A stretch of 64,000 bases of DNA from Pelagibacterales bacterium MED-G42 (GTDB lineage Bacteria; Pseudomonadota; Alphaproteobacteria; Pelagibacterales; Pelagibacteraceae), in assembly GCA_002457485.1 (NCBI GenBank), contig NTJL01000001.1, forward strand, positions 1-64,000. The letters run 5' to 3'. Shown here piece by piece: positions 50,677 to 62,847 of this stretch (positions are counted from its first letter, which is position 1; each line of letters begins with the position of its first letter). The notes under the pieces are model-generated. The model did no database searches and was not told the origin of the DNA. It saw only the letters and a program-made list of their open reading frames with translations. A program made the translations under genes and the position numbers.

Positions 50677-51744
50677 ATGAATGACTTTAAAAATATAAAA
50701 GAAAAATATAATTCTAAACTTAATAGTGATTTAAGTTTAGAGGATATAAATCAAATTAAAACCGAGCTTTTTGGAAAAAATGGTTTAATTTCCTCTCAAT
50801 TCAAAAATATTGCATCTATACCAGAGACAGAACGTAAAAAATTTGCATCAGATCTTAATCAAATTAAGGATGGGTTACAAAACTTAATAATTAAAAAAAT
50901 TAATGAAATTGAGGCAAAAAAAATAAATGAAAAATTAGAAAATGAAAAAATTGATGTAACACTCCCAGAAAGATCATTTGTGAGAGGAAAAATTCATCCA
51001 GTTTCACAAACTATTGATGAAATTTCATCAATCTTTTCAGAAATAGGATTTAGTGTCGAGGAGGGTCCAGACATTGAAAATGAATACAATAATTTTACAG
51101 CTTTAAATACTCCTGACAATCATCCAGCAAGAGATATGCATGATACATTTTATCTTGATGATAATAAAGAAATATTGTTAAGAACCCACACATCTCCTGT
51201 TCAAATTAGAACAATGATAAAAGATAAACCTCCATTTAAAATTATTGCACCTGGAAGAACTTATAGGTCTGATAGCGATCAAACACATGCACCGATGTTT
51301 CATCAAGTAGAGGGTTTGTACATAGACAAAGATATAAATATGGGTCACCTAAAAGGATGTTTAAATTATTTTATTAAAGAGTTTTTTGAAGTTAAAAAAA
51401 TTAAAATGAGATTTAGACCAAGTCATTTTCCATTTACAGAACCATCAGCAGAAGTAGATATTGGTTATGAAATCAAAGATGGAAAAATTGTTATTGGAGA
51501 AGGTGACCAATGGCTTGAAATCTTAGGTTGTGGAATGGTTCATCCTAATGTTTTGAAAAATGTGAAAGTCAATCCTACAGAGTATCAAGGATATGCATTT
51601 GGAATTGGGATTGATAGATTAGCAATGCTTAAATATGGAATTAAAGACTTAAGAGCTTTCTTTGATTGCGATTATAGATGGTTAAATCATTTTGGTTTTG
51701 ATCCTTTAGATGTACCTTCAAATTATAGAGGTTTAAGTCGATGA
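50677..51744 (+). CDS. pheS: Phenylalanyl-tRNA synthetase alpha subunit
   Basis: [51 protein letters not shown]. Confidence 0.97.
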   Translation: MNDFKNIKEKYNSKLNSDLSLEDINQIKTELFGKNGLISSQFKNIASIPETERKKFASDLNQIKDGLQNLIIKKINEIEAKKINEKLENEKIDVTLPERSFVRGKIHPVSQTIDEISSIFSEIGFSVEEGPDIENEYNNFTALNTPDNHPARDMHDTFYLDDNKEILLRTHTSPVQIRTMIKDKPPFKIIAPGRTYRSDSDQTHAPMFHQVEGLYIDKDINMGHLKGCLNYFIKEFFEVKKIKMRFRPSHFPFTEPSAEVDIGYEIKDGKIVIGEGDQWLEILGCGMVHPNVLKNVKVNPTEYQGYAFGIGIDRLAMLKYGIKDLRAFFDCDYRWLNHFGFDPLDVPSNYRGLSR

Positions 51745-54149
51745 AAATTACATTTGACTGGTTAAAAGATCATTTAGTTACTAAATTTAAAGAAGATAAG
51801 CTTTTAGAGCAATTAACTAATGTTGGGCTTGAGGTTGAAAGTGTAGAAAACTTATCTGCTGGACTTGATTTATTTAAAATTGCAAAAATTATAAAGATAG
51901 AAAAACATCCAAATGCAGATAGACTTAAAGTTTGTGAAGTTGATGTAGGAGAAAAAGAAATAAAAAAAGTTGTATGTGGTGCGCCTAATGCAAGAGAGGG
52001 ATTGATTACTATTTATGCTCCTCCTGGAGCTGTTGTTCCAAAAAGTAAAACAAAATTAGTCGTGGCTAAAATCAGAGAAGTTACTTCTTATGGAATGCTT
52101 TGTTCTGAATCTGAATTAAATTTATCTGATGAAAGTGAAGGAATAACTGAACTATCTTCAAAAAAGTATGAAAAGAGTGTAGGTAAAAGTTATTTTTCTA
52201 AATCAAACTCTAATCTTATAGATCTTTCAATTACACCAAATAGACCAGATTGTCTTGGTGTAAGAGGAATTGCTAGAGATCTTGCTGCCTCAGGATTTGG
52301 AAAATTAAAAAATTTAAAAGATAAAAAAATTAAGTCAAATATTAAGCAAACTATAAAAGTAAAAATTAATAAAGAAAAAAATCAAGCGTGTAGCTCTTTT
52401 GGTAGTTGTTTAATTACGAATGTTAAAAACATTGAAAGTCCCAAATGGTTACAAGATAAATTAGTATCAATTGGACAAAAGCCAATCTCGGCAATAGTAG
52501 ATATAACAAATTATGTAATGTTTGATATCAATCGTCCTTTACACGCATATGACGTTGATAAAATCGATAAAGGTATTGTAATTAGAAGTTCGAAATCTGG
52601 AGAAGAATTTAAAGCTTTAGATAATAAAATATATAAATTAGATGATGGTATGTGTGTAATTAGTGATCGCAAGGGTGTATTAGGATTAGGCGGAATTATT
52701 GGAGGCACAAGGTCAGGTACAGAGTTTGACACTAAAAATATTCTGTTGGAGTCTGCATATTTTGAACCTAGATCAATAAGATATACTTCAAAAAAATTAA
52801 ATCTTGAAACAGATGCTAAGTTTAGATTTGAAAGAGGTATCGATCCATTATCTATTGAAGATGGATTAAATAAAGCAGCACTATTAATTAAAGAGATTTG
52901 TGGTGGTGAAATTAGTAAAATTGATATTAAAAAAATTGAAACAAGGAAAGTTCAATCTATTAAATTTAATACTGATTTATTTAAAAAAATAACTGGATTT
53001 AAAATTTCAACTAAGGAAATATTAAAAATTTTGGAAGACCTTGGCTTTAAAATTAAAAAAGAAAAAAAATATTTTAAATTAACTATTCCAACATGGAGGC
53101 CAGATATTTTACAAGAAATAGATATTGTAGAAGAGCTAGTTAGAATTACTGGTTATGATAAGATAAAAATTATTGAACCTATTAAGCAAAGAACTAAATC
53201 TACACTAACTCAATCACAAAAGTTATTTCATTTTTTACAAAGAGCAATTGCTTCAAAAGGTTATTTAGAGGCAATAACATGGTCATTTACTGACTCAAAT
53301 TATAATGATCATTTTAAAAATAAAAATAAAGAAATTAAAATTTTAAATCCTATCAGTTCAGAGTTAGGTGTTTTAAGAAATTCAATATTTTCAAATTTAA
53401 TTATGTATATGAATAAAAATTTAGATAGAGGTTTTAAAGATTTATCTATATTCGAAATAGGACCGATTTTTATTGGTTCAAATCCAGGTGAACAAAATAC
53501 CGTAGTCTGTGGTTTGTCTTCAGGTAAAAAACAAAGATTATCGTGGATCGAAAAAGAGAGAAATGTTGATTTATTTGATGTTAAAAGAGATGTAGTTCAA
53601 ACTTTATCTGAAGCAGGTTATAATTCAGATAAATTTTTTATAGACAGTGAAACACCAAATTACTACCATCCAGGTAAGTCAGGCAGATTATTTTTAAATA
53701 GCGGTAAAGATCAAATAGCAGCTTATTTTGGTGAGATTCATCCAAATATTATAAAAAAGATAGATATTAAAACAGAGTCTCTAGTGGGTTTTGAAATTTT
53801 TCTCGATAACTTAAAATTGCCAAAAAAAAAATTAAAAGACCAAAAAAATAAATTCGAAGTTTCAGATTATCAAAAATCTGAGAGAGACTTTGCTTTTATA
53901 GTAAATAAAGAAGTTAAAGCGCAAGATTTAATCAATGCTGTCTTAAGTGTGGATCAAAAATTAATAAGCAATGTAAAAATTTTTGATGTCTATGAGGGTG
54001 AAAATATTCCAGGAAATCAAAAATCAATAGCAATTAGTTTAACTATACAATCATTCGAAAAAACGTTGAATGATAATGATCTAGAAAAAATTAATAATTT
54101 AATAATTAAAACAGTTGAAAATAAAACTGGTGCTAAAATACGTTCGTGA
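51741..54149 (+). CDS. pheT: Phenylalanyl-tRNA synthetase beta subunit
   Basis: [31 protein letters not shown]-terminal anticodon-binding domain. Confidence 0.97.
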   Translation: MKITFDWLKDHLVTKFKEDKLLEQLTNVGLEVESVENLSAGLDLFKIAKIIKIEKHPNADRLKVCEVDVGEKEIKKVVCGAPNAREGLITIYAPPGAVVPKSKTKLVVAKIREVTSYGMLCSESELNLSDESEGITELSSKKYEKSVGKSYFSKSNSNLIDLSITPNRPDCLGVRGIARDLAASGFGKLKNLKDKKIKSNIKQTIKVKINKEKNQACSSFGSCLITNVKNIESPKWLQDKLVSIGQKPISAIVDITNYVMFDINRPLHAYDVDKIDKGIVIRSSKSGEEFKALDNKIYKLDDGMCVISDRKGVLGLGGIIGGTRSGTEFDTKNILLESAYFEPRSIRYTSKKLNLETDAKFRFERGIDPLSIEDGLNKAALLIKEICGGEISKIDIKKIETRKVQSIKFNTDLFKKITGFKISTKEILKILEDLGFKIKKEKKYFKLTIPTWRPDILQEIDIVEELVRITGYDKIKIIEPIKQRTKSTLTQSQKLFHFLQRAIASKGYLEAITWSFTDSNYNDHFKNKNKEIKILNPISSELGVLRNSIFSNLIMYMNKNLDRGFKDLSIFEIGPIFIGSNPGEQNTVVCGLSSGKKQRLSWIEKERNVDLFDVKRDVVQTLSEAGYNSDKFFIDSETPNYYHPGKSGRLFLNSGKDQIAAYFGEIHPNIIKKIDIKTESLVGFEIFLDNLKLPKKKLKDQKNKFEVSDYQKSERDFAFIVNKEVKAQDLINAVLSVDQKLISNVKIFDVYEGENIPGNQKSIAISLTIQSFEKTLNDNDLEKINNLIIKTVENKTGAKIRS

Positions 54150-54154
54150 AGTAA

Positions 54155-55960
54155 ATGAGCACAATTGATAATATTAGAAACTTTGCAATTATAGCACATA
54201 TAGACCACGGTAAATCCACTATAGCAGATAGGATAATACATAGTTGTGGCGGTCTTACTGAACGCGAAATGAAAGCTCAAGTTCTAGACTCAATGGATAT
54301 AGAGCGTGAAAGAGGAATTACAATTAAGGCACAAACTGTAAAACTAAATTATAAGGCAAAAGATGGAAAAAATTATATTTTGAATATAATTGATACTCCA
54401 GGACACGTAGATTTTAGTTACGAAGTAAGTAGATCTTTATATGCATGTGAAGGTTCAATTTTAATTGTTGATAGTACTCAAGGTGTGGAGGCGCAAACTT
54501 TAGCAAATGTTTATCAAGCTTTAGACATAAATCATGAAATAGTACCAGTACTAAATAAAGTAGACTTACCGGCATCTGATTTAGATAGAACAAAGAAACA
54601 AATAGAGGAAGTTATTGGCATTGATACAGAGAAAGCAATTCCTTGTTCAGGTAAAACAGGCGAAGGAATAAATAATATTCTCGAACAAATAATAGCAACA
54701 TTACCTGCTCCAAAAGGAAAAAGTCTTGCAGATCTCAAATGTTTGTTAGTAGATAGCTGGTATGATACTTATCTAGGTGTAGTTATTCTTGTAAGAGTCA
54801 TTGATGGAAAACTTTCAAAACATATGAAAATTAAAATGATGTCTACAAATCAAGAATATATTGTTGAAAAAGTCGGTGTTTTTACTCCAAAACCAGTTAA
54901 TATAAATGAATTAAAAACTGGTGAGATAGGATTTATTACAACAGGCATAAAAGTTTTATCAGAAACAAAAGTAGGTGATACAATCTGTGATGCCTCCAAA
55001 CCTTTGACAGAAGCTTTACCTGGGTTTAAACCTAGTAAGCCAGTAGTATTTTGTGGCTTATTTCCAGTTGATAGTTCAGAATTTCAAAAGTTAAAGGATG
55101 GTTTAGCAAAATTGCAATTAAATGATGCCAGTTTTTCATTTGAACCCGAGTCATCTTCTGCATTGGGCTTAGGATTTAGATGCGGTTTTTTAGGATTACT
55201 TCATTTAGAAATTGTAACTGAGAGATTAGAGAGAGAATTTGATGTAAATTTATTAACTACTACTCCTGGGGTCGTTTACAAAGTTTATTTTAATAATGGT
55301 GATATAATTGATTTACAAAACCCTTCAAGTTTACCCGATCCAACTTTAATTAAATTCATCGAAGAACCTTGGATTAAAGCAACCATTATAACGCCTGATC
55401 AATATTTAGGTTCTATAATAAAGATGTGTCAAGACAAGAGAGGTATACAAACCAATCTTAGTTATTCAGGAAATAGAGCAGTAGTAAATTATGAATTGCC
55501 ACTAAATGAGGTGGTATTTGACTTTAATGATCGTTTAAAATCGATGACAAGTGGCTACGCAAGCTTTGATTATGAAATTATTGAACATCGAGAAGGAGAT
55601 TTAGTTAAACTTGGGATTTTGGTAAATAGTGAGCCAGTAGATGCTTTAGCAATGATGATACATAAAGATTTTGCCCAGAAAACAGGACGAGAGGTTTGTG
55701 AGAAATTAAAGAACTTAATACCTAGACACAATTTTATGATTCCTGTTCAAGCAGCTATAGGAGGAAAAATTATAGCTAGAGAAACAATTAAGGGATTTAA
55801 AAAAGATGTATTAACAAAAATTCATGGTGGGGGTGCCACAGATAGAAAGAGAAAACTTCTTGAAAAACAAAAAAAAGGTAAAGCAAAATCAAAACAATTT
55901 GGAAGAGTTGAAATTCCTCAAGAGGCATTTATTGGAGTTCTTAAAATTCAAAAAGAATAA
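54155..55960 (+). CDS. lepA: Elongation factor 4
   Basis: [57 protein letters not shown]. Confidence 0.97.
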   Translation: MSTIDNIRNFAIIAHIDHGKSTIADRIIHSCGGLTEREMKAQVLDSMDIERERGITIKAQTVKLNYKAKDGKNYILNIIDTPGHVDFSYEVSRSLYACEGSILIVDSTQGVEAQTLANVYQALDINHEIVPVLNKVDLPASDLDRTKKQIEEVIGIDTEKAIPCSGKTGEGINNILEQIIATLPAPKGKSLADLKCLLVDSWYDTYLGVVILVRVIDGKLSKHMKIKMMSTNQEYIVEKVGVFTPKPVNINELKTGEIGFITTGIKVLSETKVGDTICDASKPLTEALPGFKPSKPVVFCGLFPVDSSEFQKLKDGLAKLQLNDASFSFEPESSSALGLGFRCGFLGLLHLEIVTERLEREFDVNLLTTTPGVVYKVYFNNGDIIDLQNPSSLPDPTLIKFIEEPWIKATIITPDQYLGSIIKMCQDKRGIQTNLSYSGNRAVVNYELPLNEVVFDFNDRLKSMTSGYASFDYEIIEHREGDLVKLGILVNSEPVDALAMMIHKDFAQKTGREVCEKLKNLIPRHNFMIPVQAAIGGKIIARETIKGFKKDVLTKIHGGGATDRKRKLLEKQKKGKAKSKQFGRVEIPQEAFIGVLKIQKE

Positions 55961-55963
55961 TTT

Positions 55964-56992
55964 ATGAAACAAATAAATTGGGGAATAATAGGTTTGGGAA
56001 ATATTGCTCAAAAATTTTCAGAAGGGTTCATTAATGTCTCAAATTCAAACTTATTTGCTATTGCAAGTAAAAATAAAATTAAATTAAACAATTTTAAAAA
56101 AAAATTTAATTTAGATGAACAATATAGTTTTAATAATTATGATGATTTATTGAAATGTAAAGAGGTAGATATAATTTATATAACTTTACCAAACTTTCTT
56201 CATTATGATTGGATTTTAAAGTGTATTGAACACAAAAAATCAATTTTGATAGAAAAGCCTGCCTTTCTTAGCTACTCACAAGCAACAGATATTGAGAAAA
56301 GCCTAATTGAAAATAGAATATTTTTTACAGAAAATTATATGTATAGATACCACCCTTTAGTTAGAAAATTAATTGAACTAGTTAAAGAAAATATTATTGG
56401 TGATTTGATAAATATGGAGTCTAATTTCGGCTTAAATATTATGACTAAAAAAAAATTTTTTTTTTTTAAAAAAAATAAAAAAATAGATAAGAATAATAGA
56501 TTATTTAATAAAGAAATGGGAGGTGGCTGTATATTTGATTTAGGTTGTTATACAACGTCTATCAGTTTATTAGTAGCAGCACTCCTAAAAGAAATTGATA
56601 CAAAAAATGTGACTTTGAAAAATATAAAAAAAAAAATTGGGCCAACTCATGTTGATATTGATGCAGAGGCCGAATTAATATTTAATGACTCATTCAGGTC
56701 ATATATAAAAACGTCATTTATCAAAAACCTTGGAAATAAAACAATTATTACAGGAGAAAAAGGAAAAATAATTTTGGAGAGATCTTTTCTTGATATTGGG
56801 GGTTTGACTCTTTTAAAAAATGGAAAAAAAAGTTTTATTTATAATCCTAGTTTAAAAAACTTATATTCTTATGGGATCGAGAGTATAAGCAAAAGTATTA
56901 TAGATGATAAAATTCAATATTCCTTTCCAATAATGAGTATTGAGGAAACTCTAATAAATACGAAAATAATTGATAATTGGGTAAAAAATTAA
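55964..56992 (+). CDS. Gfo/Idh/MocA-family oxidoreductase
   Basis: [46 protein letters not shown]. Confidence 0.88.
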   Translation: MKQINWGIIGLGNIAQKFSEGFINVSNSNLFAIASKNKIKLNNFKKKFNLDEQYSFNNYDDLLKCKEVDIIYITLPNFLHYDWILKCIEHKKSILIEKPAFLSYSQATDIEKSLIENRIFFTENYMYRYHPLVRKLIELVKENIIGDLINMESNFGLNIMTKKKFFFFKKNKKIDKNNRLFNKEMGGGCIFDLGCYTTSISLLVAALLKEIDTKNVTLKNIKKKIGPTHVDIDAEAELIFNDSFRSYIKTSFIKNLGNKTIITGEKGKIILERSFLDIGGLTLLKNGKKSFIYNPSLKNLYSYGIESISKSIIDDKIQYSFPIMSIEETLINTKIIDNWVKN

Positions 56993-57006
56993 GATAAATA
57001 GTAACT

Positions 57007-57096
57007 GGAGAGGTGGCCGAGTGGTTGAAGGCGCACGCTTGGAAAGCGTGTATAGGGGAAACTCTATCATGGGTTCGAATCCCATTCTCTCCGCCA
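57007..57096 (+). tRNA. tRNA-Ser (GGA)
   Basis: GGAGAGG acceptor with CTCTCC + G + encoded CCA; CACGC-TTGGAAA-GCGTG anticodon arm; long variable arm; GGTTCGAATCC T-arm. Confidence 0.95.
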
Positions 57097-57100
57097 ATAT

Positions 57101-57907
57101 TTATTTAGCAATCCAATAATGAAATTTTTTTTTATTTTTAAGTATGTATTTTGGGAAACTGCTATTTAACTTAATCTTCTTATAAACTATCGATCTATGA
57201 AATAAATCTTTATAATTTTTGATACTATTATAAATATTTTCTAAACTAGTATACTTTTTTTTATTGTATTCGTTATGTGCAAAAGTTCTAATTTTTTTTT
57301 GAATTTCTTTTGGTTTAAGAAGATATGAAAAATGCCAACCTCCGTTATTTATTATTTGGATATTCTTTTCTTTATCTATTCTCCAAAAATTGTAATTTAA
57401 ATTTTTCTTCTTAATTTTTTGTCTCATAAAATCTATTGAAAATAAGTTTTTTTTCTTACAACCTCTTGTTCCTTCCCAATTACTGCCTAGGTTTTTATTT
57501 CTTACATTTAATTTGTAATAACTCATAACTTGCATAAAAATTAAATATTTTTTTTTTAATCTTAAATTTTTTAATTTATTAGGATTTGGAATTTCGTCTG
57601 GATCAGAAAAAAGAATTAAATCATTTTCATCAGCATTTTCTAGGCCTTCAAATATCTTTTCCCTCTGAAAAGCTTGTCTTTGCCAAGGGTTCAAATTTTT
57701 TGGAAATTTTTCTACTATTATATGGGTAATTTTTTTTTTAAATTTTGGAAAATTATTCTTATTAAAATTAATTTTTTTTTTTACTCCTTGATGATTATAT
57801 TTTGCCTCACAAATTATGAATTTATCTACATAGTTATTTAAAATATTAAATCTTAATTCCATTAATCTATTTTCTTCAAAAAAAGTAACACAGTCAAAAA
57901 TTTTCAT
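57101..57907 (-). CDS. Glycosyltransferase family 17-like protein
   Basis: [65 protein letters not shown]. Confidence 0.8.
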   Translation of the reverse strand: MKIFDCVTFFEENRLMELRFNILNNYVDKFIICEAKYNHQGVKKKINFNKNNFPKFKKKITHIIVEKFPKNLNPWQRQAFQREKIFEGLENADENDLILFSDPDEIPNPNKLKNLRLKKKYLIFMQVMSYYKLNVRNKNLGSNWEGTRGCKKKNLFSIDFMRQKIKKKNLNYNFWRIDKEKNIQIINNGGWHFSYLLKPKEIQKKIRTFAHNEYNKKKYTSLENIYNSIKNYKDLFHRSIVYKKIKLNSSFPKYILKNKKKFHYWIAK

Positions 57908-58758
57908 TTTAGCAAAGGTCTATCCCATGATTTTTTATTCAGATATGAATTAAGTAAACCTGAAAGTCTATTTTTATAAATTATATATTTTGAATTATTA
58001 AGTAAAAAATAAATAAACGTTTTAAATAAAGATTTTATTAAATTACTTGCCGTTTCTTTTAAACCTCTAAAATATGAATAATGTTTTCTATAGAAATAAA
58101 ATTTCGACCACATGTAATGCCAGTTTCTACATCTATCAAATTCAAAACCTATGTTAGATGATTTAGCAGATAAGTGCATTATTTGAGAATTTTTTGAAAC
58201 CAGTATTCGTTCATTATTTTTTAAAAGTCTTTTACAAAGATCAATCTCTTCAAGATATAAGAAAATATTTTTATCAAAAAAATTTATTTTTTTTAATCTT
58301 GATACATTTGCTAACATTGCAAAACCTTGAACCCAATCGACTTGTATTAAATTTGTGAGTTTTATTTTATAAGGAATTTTTTTTTTAAAAAAACCATAAT
58401 TTTTTTTGGAACATATTGGGGCAATAATTGCAAAATCTTCTCTGATTTTATTAGCATTTTTAATTAAATTTTTTATACAATTTTTTTTTAATTCTGTGTC
58501 AGGGTTAATTATAAATACAAAGCGAGTTTTTGCTATTTTAAATATTTTGTTGTTTGCACATCCATACCCTAGATTTTTTTTAGATAAAAAATATTTAATC
58601 TGTGGATATTTTTTTTTAATTTTTTCCTTTAAAATTTTATCGTTAGAGTTGTCGAATAAAACAATTTTAAGCCCGGGGTCTAATGATTTAAGGCAATTAA
58701 AAATAACCTTCTCACTCTTAAAAAGAACAATTCCAATGGTGATATCGTTAATTTTCAT
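57904..58758 (-). CDS. GT2-family glycosyltransferase
   Basis: ITIGIVLFKSEKVIFNCLKSLD; FVFIINPDTEL; WVQGFAML; FLYLEEIDLCKRL. Confidence 0.88.
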   Translation of the reverse strand: MKINDITIGIVLFKSEKVIFNCLKSLDPGLKIVLFDNSNDKILKEKIKKKYPQIKYFLSKKNLGYGCANNKIFKIAKTRFVFIINPDTELKKNCIKNLIKNANKIREDFAIIAPICSKKNYGFFKKKIPYKIKLTNLIQVDWVQGFAMLANVSRLKKINFFDKNIFLYLEEIDLCKRLLKNNERILVSKNSQIMHLSAKSSNIGFEFDRCRNWHYMWSKFYFYRKHYSYFRGLKETASNLIKSLFKTFIYFLLNNSKYIIYKNRLSGLLNSYLNKKSWDRPLLK

Positions 58759-58800
58759 TTTTTTTTTGTTTAAAGTAATATATTACTTATTTTTTTATTA

Positions 58801-59826
58801 ATGAAAAATACATTAATCGTTACGGGTGGACTTGGATTTATTGGAAGCAATTTAATTAATTTATTATTAAAAAAAAATTATTTTGTTGTAAATATTGATA
58901 AGAAAACATATTCAGCTAATTTCTATAATACAAAAGATTATTCTAAATCAAAAGAATATAAATTTATTAAGTGTGATTTAAATAATCAAAAAAAATTATA
59001 TAAGATTTTTTTAAAGTATAATCCAAAAGGTATTTTCAACTTAGCCGCTGAAACTCACGTTGATAGATCCATAGATAATCCTGGAATATTTATAAAAAGC
59101 AATATTACGGGGGTTTTTAACTTACTTGAAGCATTTAAAAAATTTAATAGAAAATATAAAAAAACTAAACTAATTCATATTTCAACCGACGAAGTTTATG
59201 GAGATGTTTTGAAAGGAAGATCAAAAGAAAATTTTCCTTATTACCCGAGTTCCCCATATGCTGCTAGTAAAGCATCATCTGATCATTTAGTTTATTCATA
59301 TGTAAGAACTTTTAAGCTACCAGCAATTATTACAAATTGTTCTAATAATTATGGGCCAAGGCAATATCCAGAAAAATTAATTCCAAAATTGATATTTAAT
59401 ATTCTTAATAATATTAATTTACCCATCTACGGTGATGGTAAAAATTCTAGGGAATGGATTTTTGTCGATGATCATTGTGAGGCTCTTTTAAAAGTATTTA
59501 ACTATGGAAAATTAGGTGAATTTTATAACATTGGTTCAAACAAAAATTTAACTAATATAGAAATAGCAAAGATTTTAATTAAGATTGCAAAAACAAAATT
59601 TCAAATTAAAACAACGAGCTTAATAAATTATGTAAAAGATAGGCCGGGACATGATATTAGATACGCTATTAATAGTAATAAGATTAAAAAAAGCTTAAAT
59701 TGGTCTCCGAAAACAAAAATTATAAAAGGTTTAGAAAAAACTTTTTCTTGGTATTTAAATAATGAATTATATTTTAAAAATATGAATAAAAAAAATATTA
59801 AAAAAAGATTTGGAAAAAATGGTTAA
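58801..59826 (+). CDS. rfbB: dTDP-glucose 4,6-dehydratase
   Basis: LIVTGGLGFIGSNLINLLL; AAETHVDRSIDNPG; HISTDEVYGDV; SPYAASKASSDHLV. Confidence 0.95.
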   Translation: MKNTLIVTGGLGFIGSNLINLLLKKNYFVVNIDKKTYSANFYNTKDYSKSKEYKFIKCDLNNQKKLYKIFLKYNPKGIFNLAAETHVDRSIDNPGIFIKSNITGVFNLLEAFKKFNRKYKKTKLIHISTDEVYGDVLKGRSKENFPYYPSSPYAASKASSDHLVYSYVRTFKLPAIITNCSNNYGPRQYPEKLIPKLIFNILNNINLPIYGDGKNSREWIFVDDHCEALLKVFNYGKLGEFYNIGSNKNLTNIEIAKILIKIAKTKFQIKTTSLINYVKDRPGHDIRYAINSNKIKKSLNWSPKTKIIKGLEKTFSWYLNNELYFKNMNKKNIKKRFGKNG

Positions 59827-60691
59827 CAAAGGAATAATATTAGCAGGTGGCACAGGCACCAGAATGAGTCCACTGACCAAAGCAGTCAATAAACAACTCT
59901 TACCTATATACGATAAGCCATTAATATTTTATCCGTTATCAATTTTGATGTTATCAAAAATTAAAAATATTTTAATTATAGTTAACAAAGGACAATTAGA
60001 TCAATATAAAAAATTAATCCCAAATGGAAATAACTTAGGAATAAATCTTACTTATGCAGAGCAAGAAAGCCCTAGAGGTTTGCCTGAAGCATTTATATTG
60101 GGAGAAAATTTTATAGGCAATGATAACGTAGCTTTGATACTTGGTGATAATTTTTTTTATGGTCAAGGACTAACAAATGTTTTAATAAAAAGTAAAAAAA
60201 TTAAGAAAGGTGTTAAAGTTATACTTCATAAAGTTATTAAACCAGAATTATATGGGGTGGCAAAGATTAATTATAAAAATAAGATATTAGGAATAAGAGA
60301 AAAACCAAAAAAATATTATTCAGATTTAGCTATAACAGGATTGTATTATTTTGATAACAAAGTGGTTCAATATTCTAAAAAACTAAAAGTATCAAAAAGA
60401 AATGAACTTGAGATTACTGATTTATTGAAAAAATATTTAAAAAGACAAGAAATGACATATGAACTTCTAGGACGAGGAGGAGCATGGTTAGATACTGGTT
60501 CCATAGAAGATTTTTATAAAACAAGTAATTTTGTTGCTGCTATAGAAAATAGGCAAGGTTTTAAAATTGCCTGTATTGAAGAAATTGCACTTAATAATAA
60601 GTGGATCAAAAAAGACAAAGTCATAAATGCAATAAAGTTTTATGGAAATTGCGAATATTCTAAATATCTTAAAAAGATTATTTCCTCATGA
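59819..60691 (+). CDS. rfbA: Glucose-1-phosphate thymidylyltransferase
   Basis: KGIILAGGTGTRMSPLTKAVNKQLLPIYDKPLIFYPLS; LILGDNFFYGQG. Confidence 0.95.
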   Translation: MVNKGIILAGGTGTRMSPLTKAVNKQLLPIYDKPLIFYPLSILMLSKIKNILIIVNKGQLDQYKKLIPNGNNLGINLTYAEQESPRGLPEAFILGENFIGNDNVALILGDNFFYGQGLTNVLIKSKKIKKGVKVILHKVIKPELYGVAKINYKNKILGIREKPKKYYSDLAITGLYYFDNKVVQYSKKLKVSKRNELEITDLLKKYLKRQEMTYELLGRGGAWLDTGSIEDFYKTSNFVAAIENRQGFKIACIEEIALNNKWIKKDKVINAIKFYGNCEYSKYLKKIISS

Positions 60692-61215
60692 AATTAGAAA
60701 AAAAATTAGAGAATATATTGTCATTTAAAAAAAAACTTTTTAAGGATAATAGGGGTTATTTTTCAGAAATTTTAAAAGAAAAAGATTTAAATGATAAATT
60801 TCCATTTTGTGTAATGTCCTTTTCTAAAAAAAATGTAGTTAGAGGTCTTCATATTCAAACTAAAAATCCTCAAGGAAAATATATTACTGTAATAAAAGGT
60901 AAAATATTTGACGTTGCCGTTGATTTAAGAAGAAAATCTGAAACATTTGGAAAAGTTGTTACCAATATTTTGAGTGAAAGTAATTCAAAATCAATATTTA
61001 TACCACCAGGTTTTGCGCATGGATTTTGTAGCCTTGATAAAGAAAATTATATTATTTATTCGTGTACAAAATATAGAGATACAACAAGTGAAAAAACAAT
61101 TTTATATAAAGACAAGGATTTAAATATAAAATGGCCAACTCTAAATCCCATTATATCTGTTAAAGATAATAACGGAATTACATTTAGAGATTTTAAAAAG
61201 AAATATTTTAAGTGA
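60688..61215 (+). CDS. rfbC: dTDP-4-dehydrorhamnose 3,5-epimerase-like
   Basis: FKDNRGYFSEILKE; VVRGLHIQTKNPQGKYITVIKGKIFDVAVDLRRKSETFG; PPGFAHGFCSL. Confidence 0.92.
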   Translation: MKLEKKLENILSFKKKLFKDNRGYFSEILKEKDLNDKFPFCVMSFSKKNVVRGLHIQTKNPQGKYITVIKGKIFDVAVDLRRKSETFGKVVTNILSESNSKSIFIPPGFAHGFCSLDKENYIIYSCTKYRDTTSEKTILYKDKDLNIKWPTLNPIISVKDNNGITFRDFKKKYFK

Positions 61216-61916
61216 AAAAATTGATACTAGTTACGGGAGCAGAGGGAAGATTTGCTCAAATTTTAAAAAGAGATAATACAAAATTAAATCTTTATTTTGC
61301 ATCAAAAAGACAATGTAATATTCTTGATGTTAATTCAATAAAAAAAATTGTTAATAAAATTAAACCAAAAATAATTTTACACACAGCAGGTCTATCTAGA
61401 CCAATGAAACTGCATGAAACTAATATAAAGAAAAGTATAGATTTAAATATAATAGGAACTGCAAATATTACAAAAATTTGTGAAGAGAAAAACATAAAAT
61501 TAATATATTTTTCTACAGGATATGTTTATGAAGGAACAAAAGGTAATTATAGAGAAACAGACCCTCTTAAACCATTCAACAATTACGGCATTTCTAAATT
61601 AGGTGGTGAATGTTCAGTACTCATGTATAAAAATTCTTTAATCCTAAGAATAACAATGACTGAAAAACCTTTTTTACATAAAAATGCTTACACAAATTTA
61701 AAAAGTAATTTTATGTTTCATGAAGACTTAGTAAAAATTTTACCAAAAATTATTAGTCTCAAAGGAATACTTAATATTGGAGGCAAAACTCAATCTGTAT
61801 ATAATTTTGCAAAAAAATATAATTTAAAGGTTAAAAAAAAAAAGTTGAAATTGAATCCAAATTTTCCCAAGAATCAATTTATGAATTTAAAAAAATTATA
61901 TAAAATCCTTAGATAA
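61212..61916 (+). CDS. Short RmlD-like NAD-dependent sugar reductase (GTG start)
   Basis: LILVTGAEGRFAQILKR; KPKIILHTAGLSRPMKLHETNIKKSIDLNIIGT; STGYVYEGTKGNYRETDPLKPFNNYGISKLGGE. Confidence 0.75.
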   Translation: MKKLILVTGAEGRFAQILKRDNTKLNLYFASKRQCNILDVNSIKKIVNKIKPKIILHTAGLSRPMKLHETNIKKSIDLNIIGTANITKICEEKNIKLIYFSTGYVYEGTKGNYRETDPLKPFNNYGISKLGGECSVLMYKNSLILRITMTEKPFLHKNAYTNLKSNFMFHEDLVKILPKIISLKGILNIGGKTQSVYNFAKKYNLKVKKKKLKLNPNFPKNQFMNLKKLYKILR

Positions 61917-61923
61917 TTATTTT

Positions 61924-62706
61924 CTAATAGTTAATATAGTAATAATCTGTTTTACCATCACTACTAATAGAATTTAATTTTTGAAATTTCTTTTTATTCA
62001 AAATATTATCAATTTTAATGAAATTTTTATCAAATATTTCTATTTGAAGTAAAATTTGATTGTTTGATAGTAATTTATTAAGTCCTTTAATAACGAATTC
62101 TTCATGTCCCTCAGTGTCAATTTTTAATACAATTTTTTTTTTTTTTAATTTTAATATTTCGTCACCAATTTTAAATATAGCTTTTTGTGTATGTAGATTT
62201 TTTAAATTTTCATTCTTTTTTACCACTCCGAAACCACCAGTTTGGATGTAATTTTTCTTTTTTTGTGATTTCATTAATAAACTGGAATTTTTATCTGATA
62301 ATCCAAAATTAAAAATTTTAATATTTTTTAAATTTGAATTTAGCTTCAAATTTTTTATAAATTTATTTGTTGATAATAAAACAGGCTCAAATGAAATAAC
62401 TCTTATATTTTTGTATTTTTTACCGATTATCAGACTATAAATTCCTGAATTTGCACCAACATCCACAAGATAGTCAAATTTTTTTTTTTTCATTTTTTTT
62501 ATTAAATATTCAATTTGATTGTTCTCATAATCATTAAATAAAAAAATCTCTTTATCCATTGGTTCATTAATATCTCCTTCTATTTTAAGACCATAAAAAC
62601 TATAGTAAATTTTTGATCTTTGAAAAAAATTTAATATTTTTTTTACAACTGATGGATACAACCTTTTAATTAGAGGTATTTTTTTTAAGTACTTTTTTTT
62701 AAACAC
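61924..62706 (-). CDS. FkbM-family methyltransferase (GTG start)
   Basis: FDYLVDVGANSGIYSLIIGKKYKNIRVISFEPV; VLKIDTEGHEEFVIKGL. Confidence 0.85.
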   Translation of the reverse strand: MFKKKYLKKIPLIKRLYPSVVKKILNFFQRSKIYYSFYGLKIEGDINEPMDKEIFLFNDYENNQIEYLIKKMKKKKFDYLVDVGANSGIYSLIIGKKYKNIRVISFEPVLLSTNKFIKNLKLNSNLKNIKIFNFGLSDKNSSLLMKSQKKKNYIQTGGFGVVKKNENLKNLHTQKAIFKIGDEILKLKKKKIVLKIDTEGHEEFVIKGLNKLLSNNQILLQIEIFDKNFIKIDNILNKKKFQKLNSISSDGKTDYYYINY

Positions 62707-62847
62707 GACTCATTATTTACAAGTTAAATTATTATTATCAATCATATGAGCTAGAATAAAACTTTAAAATATTGTTACAACTATCTTTTATTAGATTTTT
62801 CTTATTAATTAATATATAAGTTAATCAATAATATTTAACTTTTCCAT

